Shown piece by piece: positions 25,771 through 33,983 of a DNA stretch of 48,740 nucleotides (position 1 is its first letter; the number at the start of each line of letters is the position of its first letter). Below the pieces are notes generated by a model. It worked only from the letters and a program-made list of their open reading frames with translations. It did not search any database and was not told the origin of the DNA. The DNA is from an uncultured Bacilli bacterium (GTDB lineage Bacteria > Bacillota_I > Bacilli_A > RFN20 > CAG-449), in contig CANQCZ010000009.1 of the NCBI GenBank assembly GCA_947591215.1, positions 1 to 48,740 on the forward strand, in the 5' to 3' direction. The position numbers and the translations under genes are program-made.

Positions 25771-26595
25771 GTTTTTAAAGAAATTTTTTAGAAATTTGAC
25801 TACTCCGTGGTGATTATAATCGTGAGTTGTAATATAAGAAGTAATTTCTTTAGTCTTTTCTTTGGCGTTTACCATCGCAACTCCGATTCCGGCGGCTTCA
25901 ATCATATCGTTGTCATTTAAATTATCACCGAAAGCAATAGTGTTACTATGAGGAATTTGATAATAATCCGCTAAATAAAGCATAGCTTTACCTTTGCTAG
26001 AATCTAGACTTTGAAATTGAAATGAGTATACGTCATTAAATTTACCCCAAAAGATCATAAAAAATTGATTCTTGTAAAGAGGTGAATTTAACAATTCGTT
26101 AAATTGATCAATGCACTCTTCTTTTACATAAAATTCTAAGGCCAATATATCATCTTCAATAATGGAATTAAGATCGCCTTCGAAAACTTGAACTTGCTTT
26201 GTATCGTGAACAATGAAAAACGGGACAAATTTGCGGTTATAAAGATAGATATGGTTTAATGAGCTTGCAAAAGCACATTTTAAATATGGTTTGGCATCTT
26301 TAAAAAAACTTTTAACAAGTTCGTTTGATAACGGAAAAGTAATGGCTTTCTTTATAGAGTCATCTTTATTTAAAAATACGATTGCCGCGCCATTATTACA
26401 AATGATGGGTTCATCATAGAGTTTTAGCTGGTGAAATTGATATAACGTACCTTGGTATGGGCGACCGGTATTAAATGAGAAATGGTGTCCTTTTTTGATT
26501 AAATGTCGCAAAAAAATTCGTGTTTGAAACGAGATCGATTTATTTTCTTTTAATAGAGTATTGTCCATGTCAGAAGTGATCAAGTATTTATTCAT
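25762..26595 (-). CDS. HAD-superfamily hydrolase, Cof type
   Basis: A phosphatase of the Cof/YidA subfamily, 277 residues. Motif I is D-M-D-N-T-L (nucleophile D9, acid D11), the N-T-G-R-P segment is motif II, and G-D-N-L-N-D near the C-terminus is motif IV. A C2-type cap lies between. It probably dephosphorylates sugar phosphates or flavin/pyridoxal intermediates, substrate unknown. The last codons overlap the FchA-like gene from the opposite strand. Confidence 0.9.
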   Translation of the reverse strand: MNKYLITSDMDNTLLKENKSISFQTRIFLRHLIKKGHHFSFNTGRPYQGTLYQFHQLKLYDEPIICNNGAAIVFLNKDDSIKKAITFPLSNELVKSFFKDAKPYLKCAFASSLNHIYLYNRKFVPFFIVHDTKQVQVFEGDLNSIIEDDILALEFYVKEECIDQFNELLNSPLYKNQFFMIFWGKFNDVYSFQFQSLDSSKGKAMLYLADYYQIPHSNTIAFGDNLNDNDMIEAAGIGVAMVNAKEKTKEITSYITTHDYNHHGVVKFLKNFFKNLQ

Positions 26596-26714
26596 AAGTG
26601 ACTCCGTACTGCTATTATTTTAAACTTTATTGGAAAGTTGGTCAATTAGTGATTGTAGAACTGTTTAATTGTTAAATAGAGTAAAAAATATTAAAATATA
26701 GATGAGGTAAATTT

Positions 26715-27056
26715 ATGAAAATTTGTGACTATTTTAATGACATGGAAATAATTAAGGATCCAAGTAATCCTTTTTCTTATTGCCTTAAAGGGGCAAACAA
26801 TCATCTAATATATATTGAACCGATGTTTGAAAATCAAGTGAATTTAATTTTACTTCATCACCCGGATTGTTTAGATAAAATTGTAGCGGAAATGAAACGA
26901 ATTTCAACTTTGAATGAAATTGTCATCTTTGCCGGAGATGAAGAAAATATCATCACTAAAAAAGATGGTGCTATCGAACTCACCATCTATGATATTCTAG
27001 ACAAATTGCAAATTTTTGTTGAAGATAAATCACGCGGATCTGACTATGGTGATTAA
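26715..27056 (+). CDS. Hypothetical protein, 113 residues
   Basis: A small soluble acidic protein. I do not recognise a family. It contains two hydrophobic strand-like segments (V-N-L-I-L-L-H-H and E-I-V-I-F-A-G) and a helical acidic end. The site GATGAGG lies upstream of ATG. It overlaps the convergent uppP gene by 4 bases. Confidence 0.65.
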   Translation: MKICDYFNDMEIIKDPSNPFSYCLKGANNHLIYIEPMFENQVNLILLHHPDCLDKIVAEMKRISTLNEIVIFAGDEENIITKKDGAIELTIYDILDKLQIFVEDKSRGSDYGD

Positions 27057-27886
27057 GCGGTAAGATGTTGAATAAGTAAAACGATAAGACCGACTATTCC
27101 TACAAGGTAACAATAAAAGGCAAAGTAATGCAATTTGCCTTTTTTTATAATTGCAAAAATATATTTTAAAGCGATAAAGGTGGTTAAGCCGCTTATAATA
27201 ATCGCGACGATATAAGCGACGATGTCATTTTGACTGATGGAAATTGAGTCAGCTTTAAATATTTTTATAACTTCGAGAAGAAATGATCCAAAAGATACCG
27301 GAATAAACATCAAAAAAGCGAATTTTGCCGAATCTTCATTTTTAAAGCCGCGCACTTTATTGCCGAAAATCGTAATACCGCTACGGGAGATACCGGGCAA
27401 AATACCGATTCCTTGAAAACAACCGATAACTAATGCATCGACGGGCTTCATTTCTTTTAAAGTTCTTTCTTTGTTTAACTTCTTGTTTATTAAAAGCAAG
27501 GTACCTGTGATAAGAAGGAAAATAAAGACGAAAAGTAAAGATGAAAGAGTAGATTCAATAAAATCATCGAACAATAAACCGATTATTGCCGCGGGTAAGG
27601 AAGCGATGACTAGATATAAAAATAACTTGGCATTATAAACGGTCTCTTCTTCACGATTTTTCTTAAAGACATAGAGACATACGCCTTTTACAATATTGAC
27701 AAGATCTTTAAAATAATAGGCAAGAACCGCGATTAGAGAACCAAAATGAACAAAAATCGCTAAAGTTAAATCGGTTTTCATATTCAACAAATTTTCGACT
27801 ATCAAGATATGCCCTGATGATGAAATCGGTAAAATTTCACTTAGACCTTGTACTAAAGCCACGACAATATACTTCCAGATATCCAC
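27053..27886 (-). CDS. uppP: Undecaprenyl-diphosphatase UppP (BacA)
   Basis: It recycles the undecaprenyl carrier lipid by removing a phosphate from undecaprenyl diphosphate, and confers bacitracin tolerance. The 277 residues have the two family motifs: L-P-I-S-S-S-G-H near residue 20 and P-G-I-S-R-S-G-I-T near 147, with about eight membrane helices. In the first motif the usual E-x-x-P is E-I-L-P. It is divergent from the hydrolase gene. Confidence 0.93.
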   Translation of the reverse strand: MDIWKYIVVALVQGLSEILPISSSGHILIVENLLNMKTDLTLAIFVHFGSLIAVLAYYFKDLVNIVKGVCLYVFKKNREEETVYNAKLFLYLVIASLPAAIIGLLFDDFIESTLSSLLFVFIFLLITGTLLLINKKLNKERTLKEMKPVDALVIGCFQGIGILPGISRSGITIFGNKVRGFKNEDSAKFAFLMFIPVSFGSFLLEVIKIFKADSISISQNDIVAYIVAIIISGLTTFIALKYIFAIIKKGKLHYFAFYCYLVGIVGLIVLLIQHLTA

Positions 27887-27965
27887 GATACTCCTCCTTG
27901 TTATTACTAGGAATTTATAATAAAATAAATATACTCAATTATATGTGATAAAGGAGATTTTAACA

Positions 27966-28865
27966 ATGTCTTTCAAAGAGTTTAGCTTAATTAACAATCG
28001 TGGTGAGACACTATACGGTAATTCGTGGTTAGTGGATAAAAATGCGAAAGGCAATGTAGTTATTTCCCATGGTATGTGTGAGCATACCATGCGTTATGAA
28101 CCGTTAGCTAAAAAACTTAATGAAGCGGGATATAATGTTTATGGATTGGATCATATCGGGCATAAATTGAATTGTAGCGAAGGCTATTTGGTATGGCCGA
28201 TTGATGGATTTGAAAGATGTGTCGATAATCTTTATTGCCTTTTGGATAGTTTAAAAGGGGAACCGCTTTATTTAATTTCACATTCGATGGGATCTTTTAT
28301 AGCCCAAGCTTTAATTGAAAGAAAAGATACTTCGATTCTTTCTGGAGTAATTCTCATTGGCACAAATGGTCCGACTCCACTATATAAATTTGGAAAAGTT
28401 ATCACGAGAACTCATGCTTTATTTGTTGACGGAAAAAAACCATCCAAATTTCTTAACAGCATCGTTTTTAGCGGATATAATAAACGCTTTAAAGACGGAA
28501 ATACAAAATTAGAATGGCTTTCAGCTTCGAAAACCAATATCGAAAATTATCAAAATGACGAATATTGCGGAGGCATTCCTTCGACTAATTTTTTCCGTTC
28601 TTTCTTAAATAATTTAGCGAAAATCCACCGCAAAAAGGAACTTCTAAAAATTGACAAAAATATAAAATTGTTGATTTTAGGCGGTGAAGATGATCCGGTT
28701 GGAAATTATGGAAAAGGAATTTTTAAATTACAAACGATATATGCCAAGTATGGTATTTCTTCAATTGCAAAAGTATTTCCTAAAATGAGACATGAAATAT
28801 TAAACGAAGAAGATAACGAAAATGTATACACGATAATTTTAGATTTTATTGCTGATAAGATTTAA
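27966..28865 (+). CDS. Alpha/beta hydrolase (monoacylglycerol lipase/S33-like)
   Basis: A serine hydrolase of the Hydrolase_4 family, 299 residues. V-I-S-H-G-M-C-E-H carries the oxyanion H-G. S-H-S-M-G is the nucleophile elbow with a Ser in place of the first Gly. G-G-E-D-D-P-V holds the acid Asp and M-R-H-E the His. A probable role is lysophospholipid or monoglyceride cleavage. GTG at 27945 overlaps the AAAGGAG ribosome site, so ATG at 27966 is used. Confidence 0.85.
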   Translation: MSFKEFSLINNRGETLYGNSWLVDKNAKGNVVISHGMCEHTMRYEPLAKKLNEAGYNVYGLDHIGHKLNCSEGYLVWPIDGFERCVDNLYCLLDSLKGEPLYLISHSMGSFIAQALIERKDTSILSGVILIGTNGPTPLYKFGKVITRTHALFVDGKKPSKFLNSIVFSGYNKRFKDGNTKLEWLSASKTNIENYQNDEYCGGIPSTNFFRSFLNNLAKIHRKKELLKIDKNIKLLILGGEDDPVGNYGKGIFKLQTIYAKYGISSIAKVFPKMRHEILNEEDNENVYTIILDFIADKI

Positions 28866-28966
28866 TGAATTTACTTTTTTGGACGATGTTTAAAAAATAG
28901 CCATCTTGAAAAGTTTTTTTAAATATGGCACAATTAATATGATAAATTAAGATTGGATGTGAGTTA

Positions 28967-30262
28967 ATGAAGTTAACAGTTGTAGGAATGGGCTTTGTCG
29001 GTCTTGTGACCGCGGTGGGATTTGCTTCAAAGGGCAATCAAGTTTTTGCGTTAGATTCTGATAAGAAAAAAATTGTTGCATTACGCAAAAACGAAATCGA
29101 AACGATTGAACCAAAATTATATGATACTTTACTTGCTTCTGAAGCGAATATTAGATTTACTGCGGAGACGCGGGATGCGATTTATGGCGCAGATTTAATT
29201 TTTATATGCGTCGAGACTGTTGAAAAGGACAATAATCCTTGTGATACGACTGCATTGTATCAAACACTTAAAGAAATTTGTCGTTATATTCAAAATGATG
29301 TTACGGTTGTCATTCGCTCTGCGGTTCCGGTTGGCACTTGCCAAGAAGTTCATGATTTTATGATGACGATCACAAATAAAAAATATCGTATCGACGTTGT
29401 GAGTAACCCTGAATTTATTGCCCAAGGAACCGCGATGCGCGATATGTTAAATCCGGCTCGTGTAGTTATCGGTGTCTCAACTAAAGATTCACGCGAAAAA
29501 ATGAAAGAACTTTATTCTAACTTTAAAGCGCCGTTATTATTTGTTTCACCGAAAAGTGCGGAACTTATAAAATATGCGTCAAACGGATATTTGGCAGTCA
29601 AACTTTCGTATGTTAATGAACTTGCCGATTTATGCGATGCTATTGGAGCCGATATTCAAGAAGTCAGTGTTGGTATTGGGTTAGATCCGCGTATCGGGAG
29701 CAAGTATATGTCTTCTGGTATTGGATACGGAGGACCTGCTTTACCCCTTGATACTCAAGTCCTTTCGAATATGGCGAAGAGTAACGACGTTGAACTTTCA
29801 ATTCTCGATGCTGCTGTTGCGGCCAATGAAAGAAGACCGCATGCGATGATCGATAAAATGAAAAAGGAATTGGGAAGTATTGCGGGTATGCGTTTTGCGG
29901 TTCTCGGTTTATCATATAAGGGAAACACCAATGACATTCGTCGTTCGCCGGCTTTTAGGGTTATCGAAGAATTGATTAAAGAAGATTGCCGAATTATCGC
30001 TTATGATAGTGTCGCCACGACTACCTTCCGAAAGAAAATGAAAAGTGATCAAAGAATCGCGTATGCTAATACTTTAGATGAAGCTTTAAAAACTTGCGAT
30101 GCTGCCATTTTCTTAAATGATTGTGAAGAATTTAAGAATTTAACAAATGATCAAATTGTCGAATATATGAAAAAACCGATTGTGTTCGATGGTAAAGGAG
30201 TATTGAATCCTTATGAATTAAAGGATGTTAAATACTATGCAATCGGTAAAAAAAGACCATAA
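28967..30262 (+). CDS. Nucleotide-sugar (UDP-glucose-type) dehydrogenase homologue lacking the catalytic Cys
   Basis: The family oxidises the C6 alcohol of UDP-glucose, UDP-ManNAc or GDP-mannose to the acid using two NAD+. The 431 residues have the NAD site G-M-G-F-V-G, S-A-V-P-V-G-T, N-P-E-F-I-A-Q-G-T-A, and L-I-K-Y-A-S-N-G with the conserved Lys202 and Asn206. But the catalytic segment reads G-Y-G-G-P-A-L-P-L-D-T (253-263). The nucleophilic Cys of G-G-x-C-x-P-K-D is Ala258, and the Lys after Pro is Leu. The nucleotide codons (gct, ctt) confirm this. The P-T-P motif after the second strand is E-T-V. It may be inactive, stop at the aldehyde, or do different chemistry. Confidence 0.75.
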   Translation: MKLTVVGMGFVGLVTAVGFASKGNQVFALDSDKKKIVALRKNEIETIEPKLYDTLLASEANIRFTAETRDAIYGADLIFICVETVEKDNNPCDTTALYQTLKEICRYIQNDVTVVIRSAVPVGTCQEVHDFMMTITNKKYRIDVVSNPEFIAQGTAMRDMLNPARVVIGVSTKDSREKMKELYSNFKAPLLFVSPKSAELIKYASNGYLAVKLSYVNELADLCDAIGADIQEVSVGIGLDPRIGSKYMSSGIGYGGPALPLDTQVLSNMAKSNDVELSILDAAVAANERRPHAMIDKMKKELGSIAGMRFAVLGLSYKGNTNDIRRSPAFRVIEELIKEDCRIIAYDSVATTTFRKKMKSDQRIAYANTLDEALKTCDAAIFLNDCEEFKNLTNDQIVEYMKKPIVFDGKGVLNPYELKDVKYYAIGKKRP

Positions 30263-30300
30263 AAAATTTAAATTTCGAACTTTATAAGAATTTTATGAAT

Positions 30301-30334
30301 AAGCGGTTTGTCTAAATGTCAAATCGCTTTTATT
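30301..30334 (+). terminator. Terminator after the nucleotide-sugar dehydrogenase
   Basis: A 10-bp stem (30301-30310 with 30320-30329, one wobble), 9-base loop, T-run. It marks the left edge of the accessory island. Confidence 0.8.
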
Positions 30335-30371
30335 ATCTATCTTTGTTACAATTGAATGTAATGTAATTGCT

Positions 30372-31808
30372 TTAATTGCTAGAGATTTTTTGTATATTTT
30401 GAAAATATTTTACAAGTCTCTTTGTTGCGGTTTTCGTTTGCAAAATATTAAACCATGATAACTCAGCAGTTGTTTCTTCTGCCTTAATAATCTCAATTTG
30501 ATCTCCGCTTTGAAGAATGTAATCCATATCCTTTTGATTTTCGTTGACTAGGGCATAGCCATAGTGCAAACCAATCTCGTTATGAAGTATAAAAGCAAAG
30601 TCGAGAACAGTTGCACCTTTCTCAATATCAAATTTTGCACCATCTTTGGTATAAACTTCGATACGATTTTCTTTAGGTAGAATGCTAGCATAAGTAATTT
30701 GACTATTATCTAATGAGGCGATAGCATTACGATATTTCCAAAAATTTTCTTTGTAACACAAAACTATACGGATTCTATTGAAACATGCATCACGTATATC
30801 TATATAATCAATTTGCGTGTTTTGTATATTATCATCCTTTTGCTCATTCCAAATCGATATGGAACAATCGGTTATTAAGCTAAGGCACTTTTCTATAAAA
30901 ACATTTTTGTATGTTGTTTGTTCGTTTTCGAACAGCAAATAAACTATATGGTATGGTTTAAAATTGTAGAAAGAGAAAGAATCTTTACGTGTCAAATCTG
31001 CATCATTTGTGTTACGTTTTATGCTTTCGGCTATAGAATATGGTAGAGGAAGCTCTCTAAAAACATTACGATTGTTTTGATAAAATTCGGCTTCTTGGTT
31101 TTGAGAAAAAAGTGTTTTGATCTTATTAATAGTTGAATAAAAACTATCAATTCGATTTCCTAAAAAAGAATGCATTTGAGCTGATATACTTTCGTATTCC
31201 TTTGGATGCTGAGCAAGAAAACAAGCATCTAAGAGCTGATCTGCCATGGCATTACAACCAAGGCGACGTGCAAGAGGAACCAATATTTTCTTAGTGTGTT
31301 CAACATTATGATTGATGCTTTTTTGTGACATGCATGAACAAGTATTTAGATTATGCCATCTGTCGGCAAATTTAATATAAGCTACATATCGTGACTCAGA
31401 TTCATTGGTGGTTTCAATCAAATGACTATCTGTAATAAATGCTGATTCGCAGTTTGTAACTCCATCAACATATTTACGAACTAATGGACCAAATTTTTCT
31501 TCGATTTGTTCCAAGGTCACATTTGTGTCTTCGACGACATCGTGTAAAAGAGCGGCAATAAGTACATCGGTGGCTACAAAACCATCGTCATACATTTTTT
31601 TAAATACAGCAATTGGATGATAAATGTAGAGTTCGCCGGATTTTCTTTTCGTGGTTCCGTGAGCTTTTTTTGCCATTTCATATGCATCACTAAGTTTATG
31701 TGTATCGAGTATTTGTCCCGATTCTTTCATCCTTTTTATGATGCTAGCGAATTTTTTATCGCAATCTTTGAAAATATTATTTTCTTTAGAGATGGTTTCT
31801 TCATTCAT
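30372..31808 (-). CDS. RelA/SpoT-type HD hydrolase with TGS domain and unrecognisable synthetase region
   Basis: A 478-residue protein. The HD domain (about 35-190) keeps the (p)ppGpp hydrolase residues: R55-K56-S-G-E, H64 in Y-H-P-I-A-V, H89-D90 and E93-D94 in L-L-H-D-V-V-E-D-T, and D149 in F-A-D-R-W-H-N. The region where Rel synthetase motifs belong (about 220-380) shows none I can identify. A TGS-like domain follows (about 395-455, starting I-E-V-Y-T-K-D-G and ending Y-G-Y-A-L-V). ACT/ZFD regions are absent. It is likely a dedicated alarmone or nucleotide hydrolase. It lies 48 bases downstream of the XRE regulator on the same strand, with GGAGAG before ATG, and belongs to the kinase-vWA-PP2C island. 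Confidence 0.75.
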   Translation of the reverse strand: MNEETISKENNIFKDCDKKFASIIKRMKESGQILDTHKLSDAYEMAKKAHGTTKRKSGELYIYHPIAVFKKMYDDGFVATDVLIAALLHDVVEDTNVTLEQIEEKFGPLVRKYVDGVTNCESAFITDSHLIETTNESESRYVAYIKFADRWHNLNTCSCMSQKSINHNVEHTKKILVPLARRLGCNAMADQLLDACFLAQHPKEYESISAQMHSFLGNRIDSFYSTINKIKTLFSQNQEAEFYQNNRNVFRELPLPYSIAESIKRNTNDADLTRKDSFSFYNFKPYHIVYLLFENEQTTYKNVFIEKCLSLITDCSISIWNEQKDDNIQNTQIDYIDIRDACFNRIRIVLCYKENFWKYRNAIASLDNSQITYASILPKENRIEVYTKDGAKFDIEKGATVLDFAFILHNEIGLHYGYALVNENQKDMDYILQSGDQIEIIKAEETTAELSWFNILQTKTATKRLVKYFQNIQKISSN

Positions 31809-31856
31809 AAATTACTCTCCTTAATAAAATAAATTTTGAAAAATTTAAACAAAATC

Positions 31857-32960
31857 TCACTTATTATTTTTGCCTTTAAGCAAGCGATAAAAATCCTGAT
31901 CTTCATCTTCAAGAAGAAATAAGAATTCTGAGTTATTATTTATTAGCTCTTCTGTAACTATGTTTTGTATGCAAGAACTTAATACGATGTTATAAATTTC
32001 CTTTGAATAATTCTCATCTAAAAGCTTATTATTACGCTTTATAATTTCTTTAGCGGCATTTTCGATAAAGTGAAACTGATGTTTTCGTTGTAAAATTTGA
32101 ATCAATTCAGCTTCATTGTCAGACATGGAATTTCTAGAGGAAATAATAATTTGAGAACAAGGACATTTTTTCTGCCCTCTTGAAATTGATGTTACAAGCA
32201 TGCCGCCACCTATATATTGTGATACAGTAGTTTGGTCGGGATTATATCCTAACATCAGTACTTGGTCTGTAATGGTATATTCTACAGTTGGATTGGCAGT
32301 TTCAAAGTCAGTTTCTTGTCGAGCGTAGCTTGTTAAAGATATAGAATAAAATTTGCTTCTTTGTATTAAATCGAAGCGACCTTCTGAATATGATTTTTGA
32401 TTACTAAACAAATTTTTAACATCGTTAGTATTATTAGAATTTATTGCTGATAGAACTTTTGTTTTAAATTCATTTGCTTGCTTGTCGTTTGAAAATGAAA
32501 AACAGGCAAAAACTTTATAATTATCTTTGGTAATTGAAGCGTCTAGTGCAGTATTTTTTACTATAGCGAGTATACCATAAGACAACTTAGGGGTAGCTCC
32601 ATTTCTTAATACGGAAATTCCATTAGAAGAATAATAATATAGGCTATAAACACCTAAAAATTTATTAAAATCCGCAATAACAGGAGTAGATACTTTTGAA
32701 CTCATGTTAGGATCGAAGTTTGGAGATAAAAGCGCATCTAACGAAATTCCGAAATACTCTTTGAGACGATACAAACTTGTAATAGAGGGAACATTTTGAC
32801 GATTTTCATTAAGGTAATTACTTACTGTAGATTTGTTTTCTACATCTAAAATATCGGCAAATTTAGTCAAAGTAAGATTTTTAACAGCTAAGAGTTTGTT
32901 TAAATTTCTCTTTAGTTGCTTTGTGATTTCTTCTTCTAAGAGATAAGTTTTATTTTCCAT
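31857..32960 (-). CDS. XRE-family regulator with large unknown C-terminal domain
   Basis: A 367-residue protein. Residues 12-78 form a Cro/CI helix-turn-helix (L-x-x-F-A-D-I-L-D-V, then S-T-V-S-N-Y-L-N). The remaining 290 residues are not recognised and probably sense a ligand or partner. It contains a C-P-C-S segment and a G-G-G-M-L-V turn. No clear Shine-Dalgarno site precedes ATG closely. It is transcribed leftward with the HD-TGS gene and divergent from the helicase operon, so it is the likely switch for the island. Confidence 0.75.
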   Translation of the reverse strand: MENKTYLLEEEITKQLKRNLNKLLAVKNLTLTKFADILDVENKSTVSNYLNENRQNVPSITSLYRLKEYFGISLDALLSPNFDPNMSSKVSTPVIADFNKFLGVYSLYYYSSNGISVLRNGATPKLSYGILAIVKNTALDASITKDNYKVFACFSFSNDKQANEFKTKVLSAINSNNTNDVKNLFSNQKSYSEGRFDLIQRSKFYSISLTSYARQETDFETANPTVEYTITDQVLMLGYNPDQTTVSQYIGGGMLVTSISRGQKKCPCSQIIISSRNSMSDNEAELIQILQRKHQFHFIENAAKEIIKRNNKLLDENYSKEIYNIVLSSCIQNIVTEELINNNSEFLFLLEDEDQDFYRLLKGKNNK

Positions 32961-33618
32961 AATGCATCTTATAGTTTAACCCTTTCTACTATCACTATAC
33001 ATTTTAATTAACTTTCAGTCAAATTTTTTACTAAATGTTTTAAAAAAAGTATAAAAACTAGAACGTACTTTATAAAAACAATATTGAACAAGTATAATTA
33101 TTTGTACCATGAAAGTATAAAATAGTTAACTTTTTTTATTTGAAAGGCGAAAATGGCTATTTTGATATAGTTCTAGTTCTTGTCTTTTATAAAATTCAAA
33201 ATTTTTAACTTATAAATAATTTATCATTTTAAATTTGTAAGCAAATATAGGATTTTTTACTTTTTTATGTTACAATACATTTAGAAATACTTATAGTTTT
33301 TCGAACCGATATTTACTAATCATTAAATAATTGAGTGATTATTTTCTTGCCGCTTCACTTATTAATCTTCAAAGTGTTGCGATTTCATTTGGAATTTCAA
33401 TATTTTCATTTTGTAACGTTGTGTTGTTTTTTTAGAACTTTGATAGAAATTAGAAAACTTTTGTTCAAAAAACTTTATGTTTATGTGAGTGAAAAAAGGT
33501 TTGACGACTATGCTAGATTTTAAAAATTTAAACAAATGTTGTCAAAATTCTTTTTGCTCGAACGTCGCAATATACGGAAATCTATGGCTTAATATAAGTG
33601 TAAAAAGGAGGACGTGCA
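32961..33618. other. Divergent control region of the island, no convincing gene
   Basis: These 658 AT-rich bases separate the XRE gene from the rightward operon. They hold the leftward promoter (32994-33022) and three copies of AAGTATAA (33047-33054, 33090-33097, 33113-33120) as candidate operator elements. They also hold an inverted pair ACTAGAAC (about 33057) and GTTCTAGT (about 33168), and a possible rightward extended -10, TG-T-TACAAT at 33268-33276. That promoter would leave a leader of over 330 bases. Small open frames here (for example ATG 33510, Cys-rich, overlapping the next gene) lack good ribosome sites. Confidence 0.5.
32994..33022 (-). promoter_or_regulatory. SigA promoter of the XRE-HD/TGS transcript
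   Basis: On the minus strand TTGACT (33022-33017), 17 bases, TATAGT (32999-32994). Transcription would begin near 32987, 27 bases before the XRE start. Confidence 0.7.
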
Positions 33619-33936
33619 ATGTTCACTATACATTTATTAAAAAAATTTATTTCAAATTCATTGATAGCGATAGATTTAACTAGTAAAATTCCATTTTTAT
33701 TGGAAACAAAAAGCAGGGTGGCAAAGTTATTGAAAGGCATGGAAACATGTTTCTATGGCGATAAAAGCGTTATAGATAAAAAAAATAAAAATATCTATAC
33801 TCTTATAAAACGCGAATATATGGCCGCAGTACAAAACAATGATTATAGTAAACTAGTAAAGAGTCGTGAAGAGCTAAAAAGAATTTTGTTTTTTGTAGAA
33901 CTAGAACTTTCTAGTTTACATATTAAATGTGTGTGA
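33619..33936 (+). CDS. Small helical protein, first gene of the island operon
   Basis: A 105-residue basic protein with a very strong ribosome site (AAAAAGGAGG, 7 bases before ATG). After a hydrophobic N-terminus it appears all-helical, with I-K-R-E-Y-M-A-A-V-Q and a final L-K-R-I-L-F-F-V-E-L-E-L-S-S-L. I do not recognise it. It ends 47 bases before the helicase gene. The short size and helical form fit an adaptor or helicase partner, which is only a guess. Confidence 0.7.
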   Translation: MFTIHLLKKFISNSLIAIDLTSKIPFLLETKSRVAKLLKGMETCFYGDKSVIDKKNKNIYTLIKREYMAAVQNNDYSKLVKSREELKRILFFVELELSSLHIKCV

Positions 33937-33983
33937 TTGATGCTCAAAACTTCATACAAAACAAAAAAAGGAGTTGGTGTAAG

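Noticed and set aside
33335-33683. Two small open frames before the island operon
   Set aside because: Poor ribosome sites, low-complexity or unrelated composition, and the second overlaps the strongly initiated gene at 33619. Mentioned only as possible leader content.
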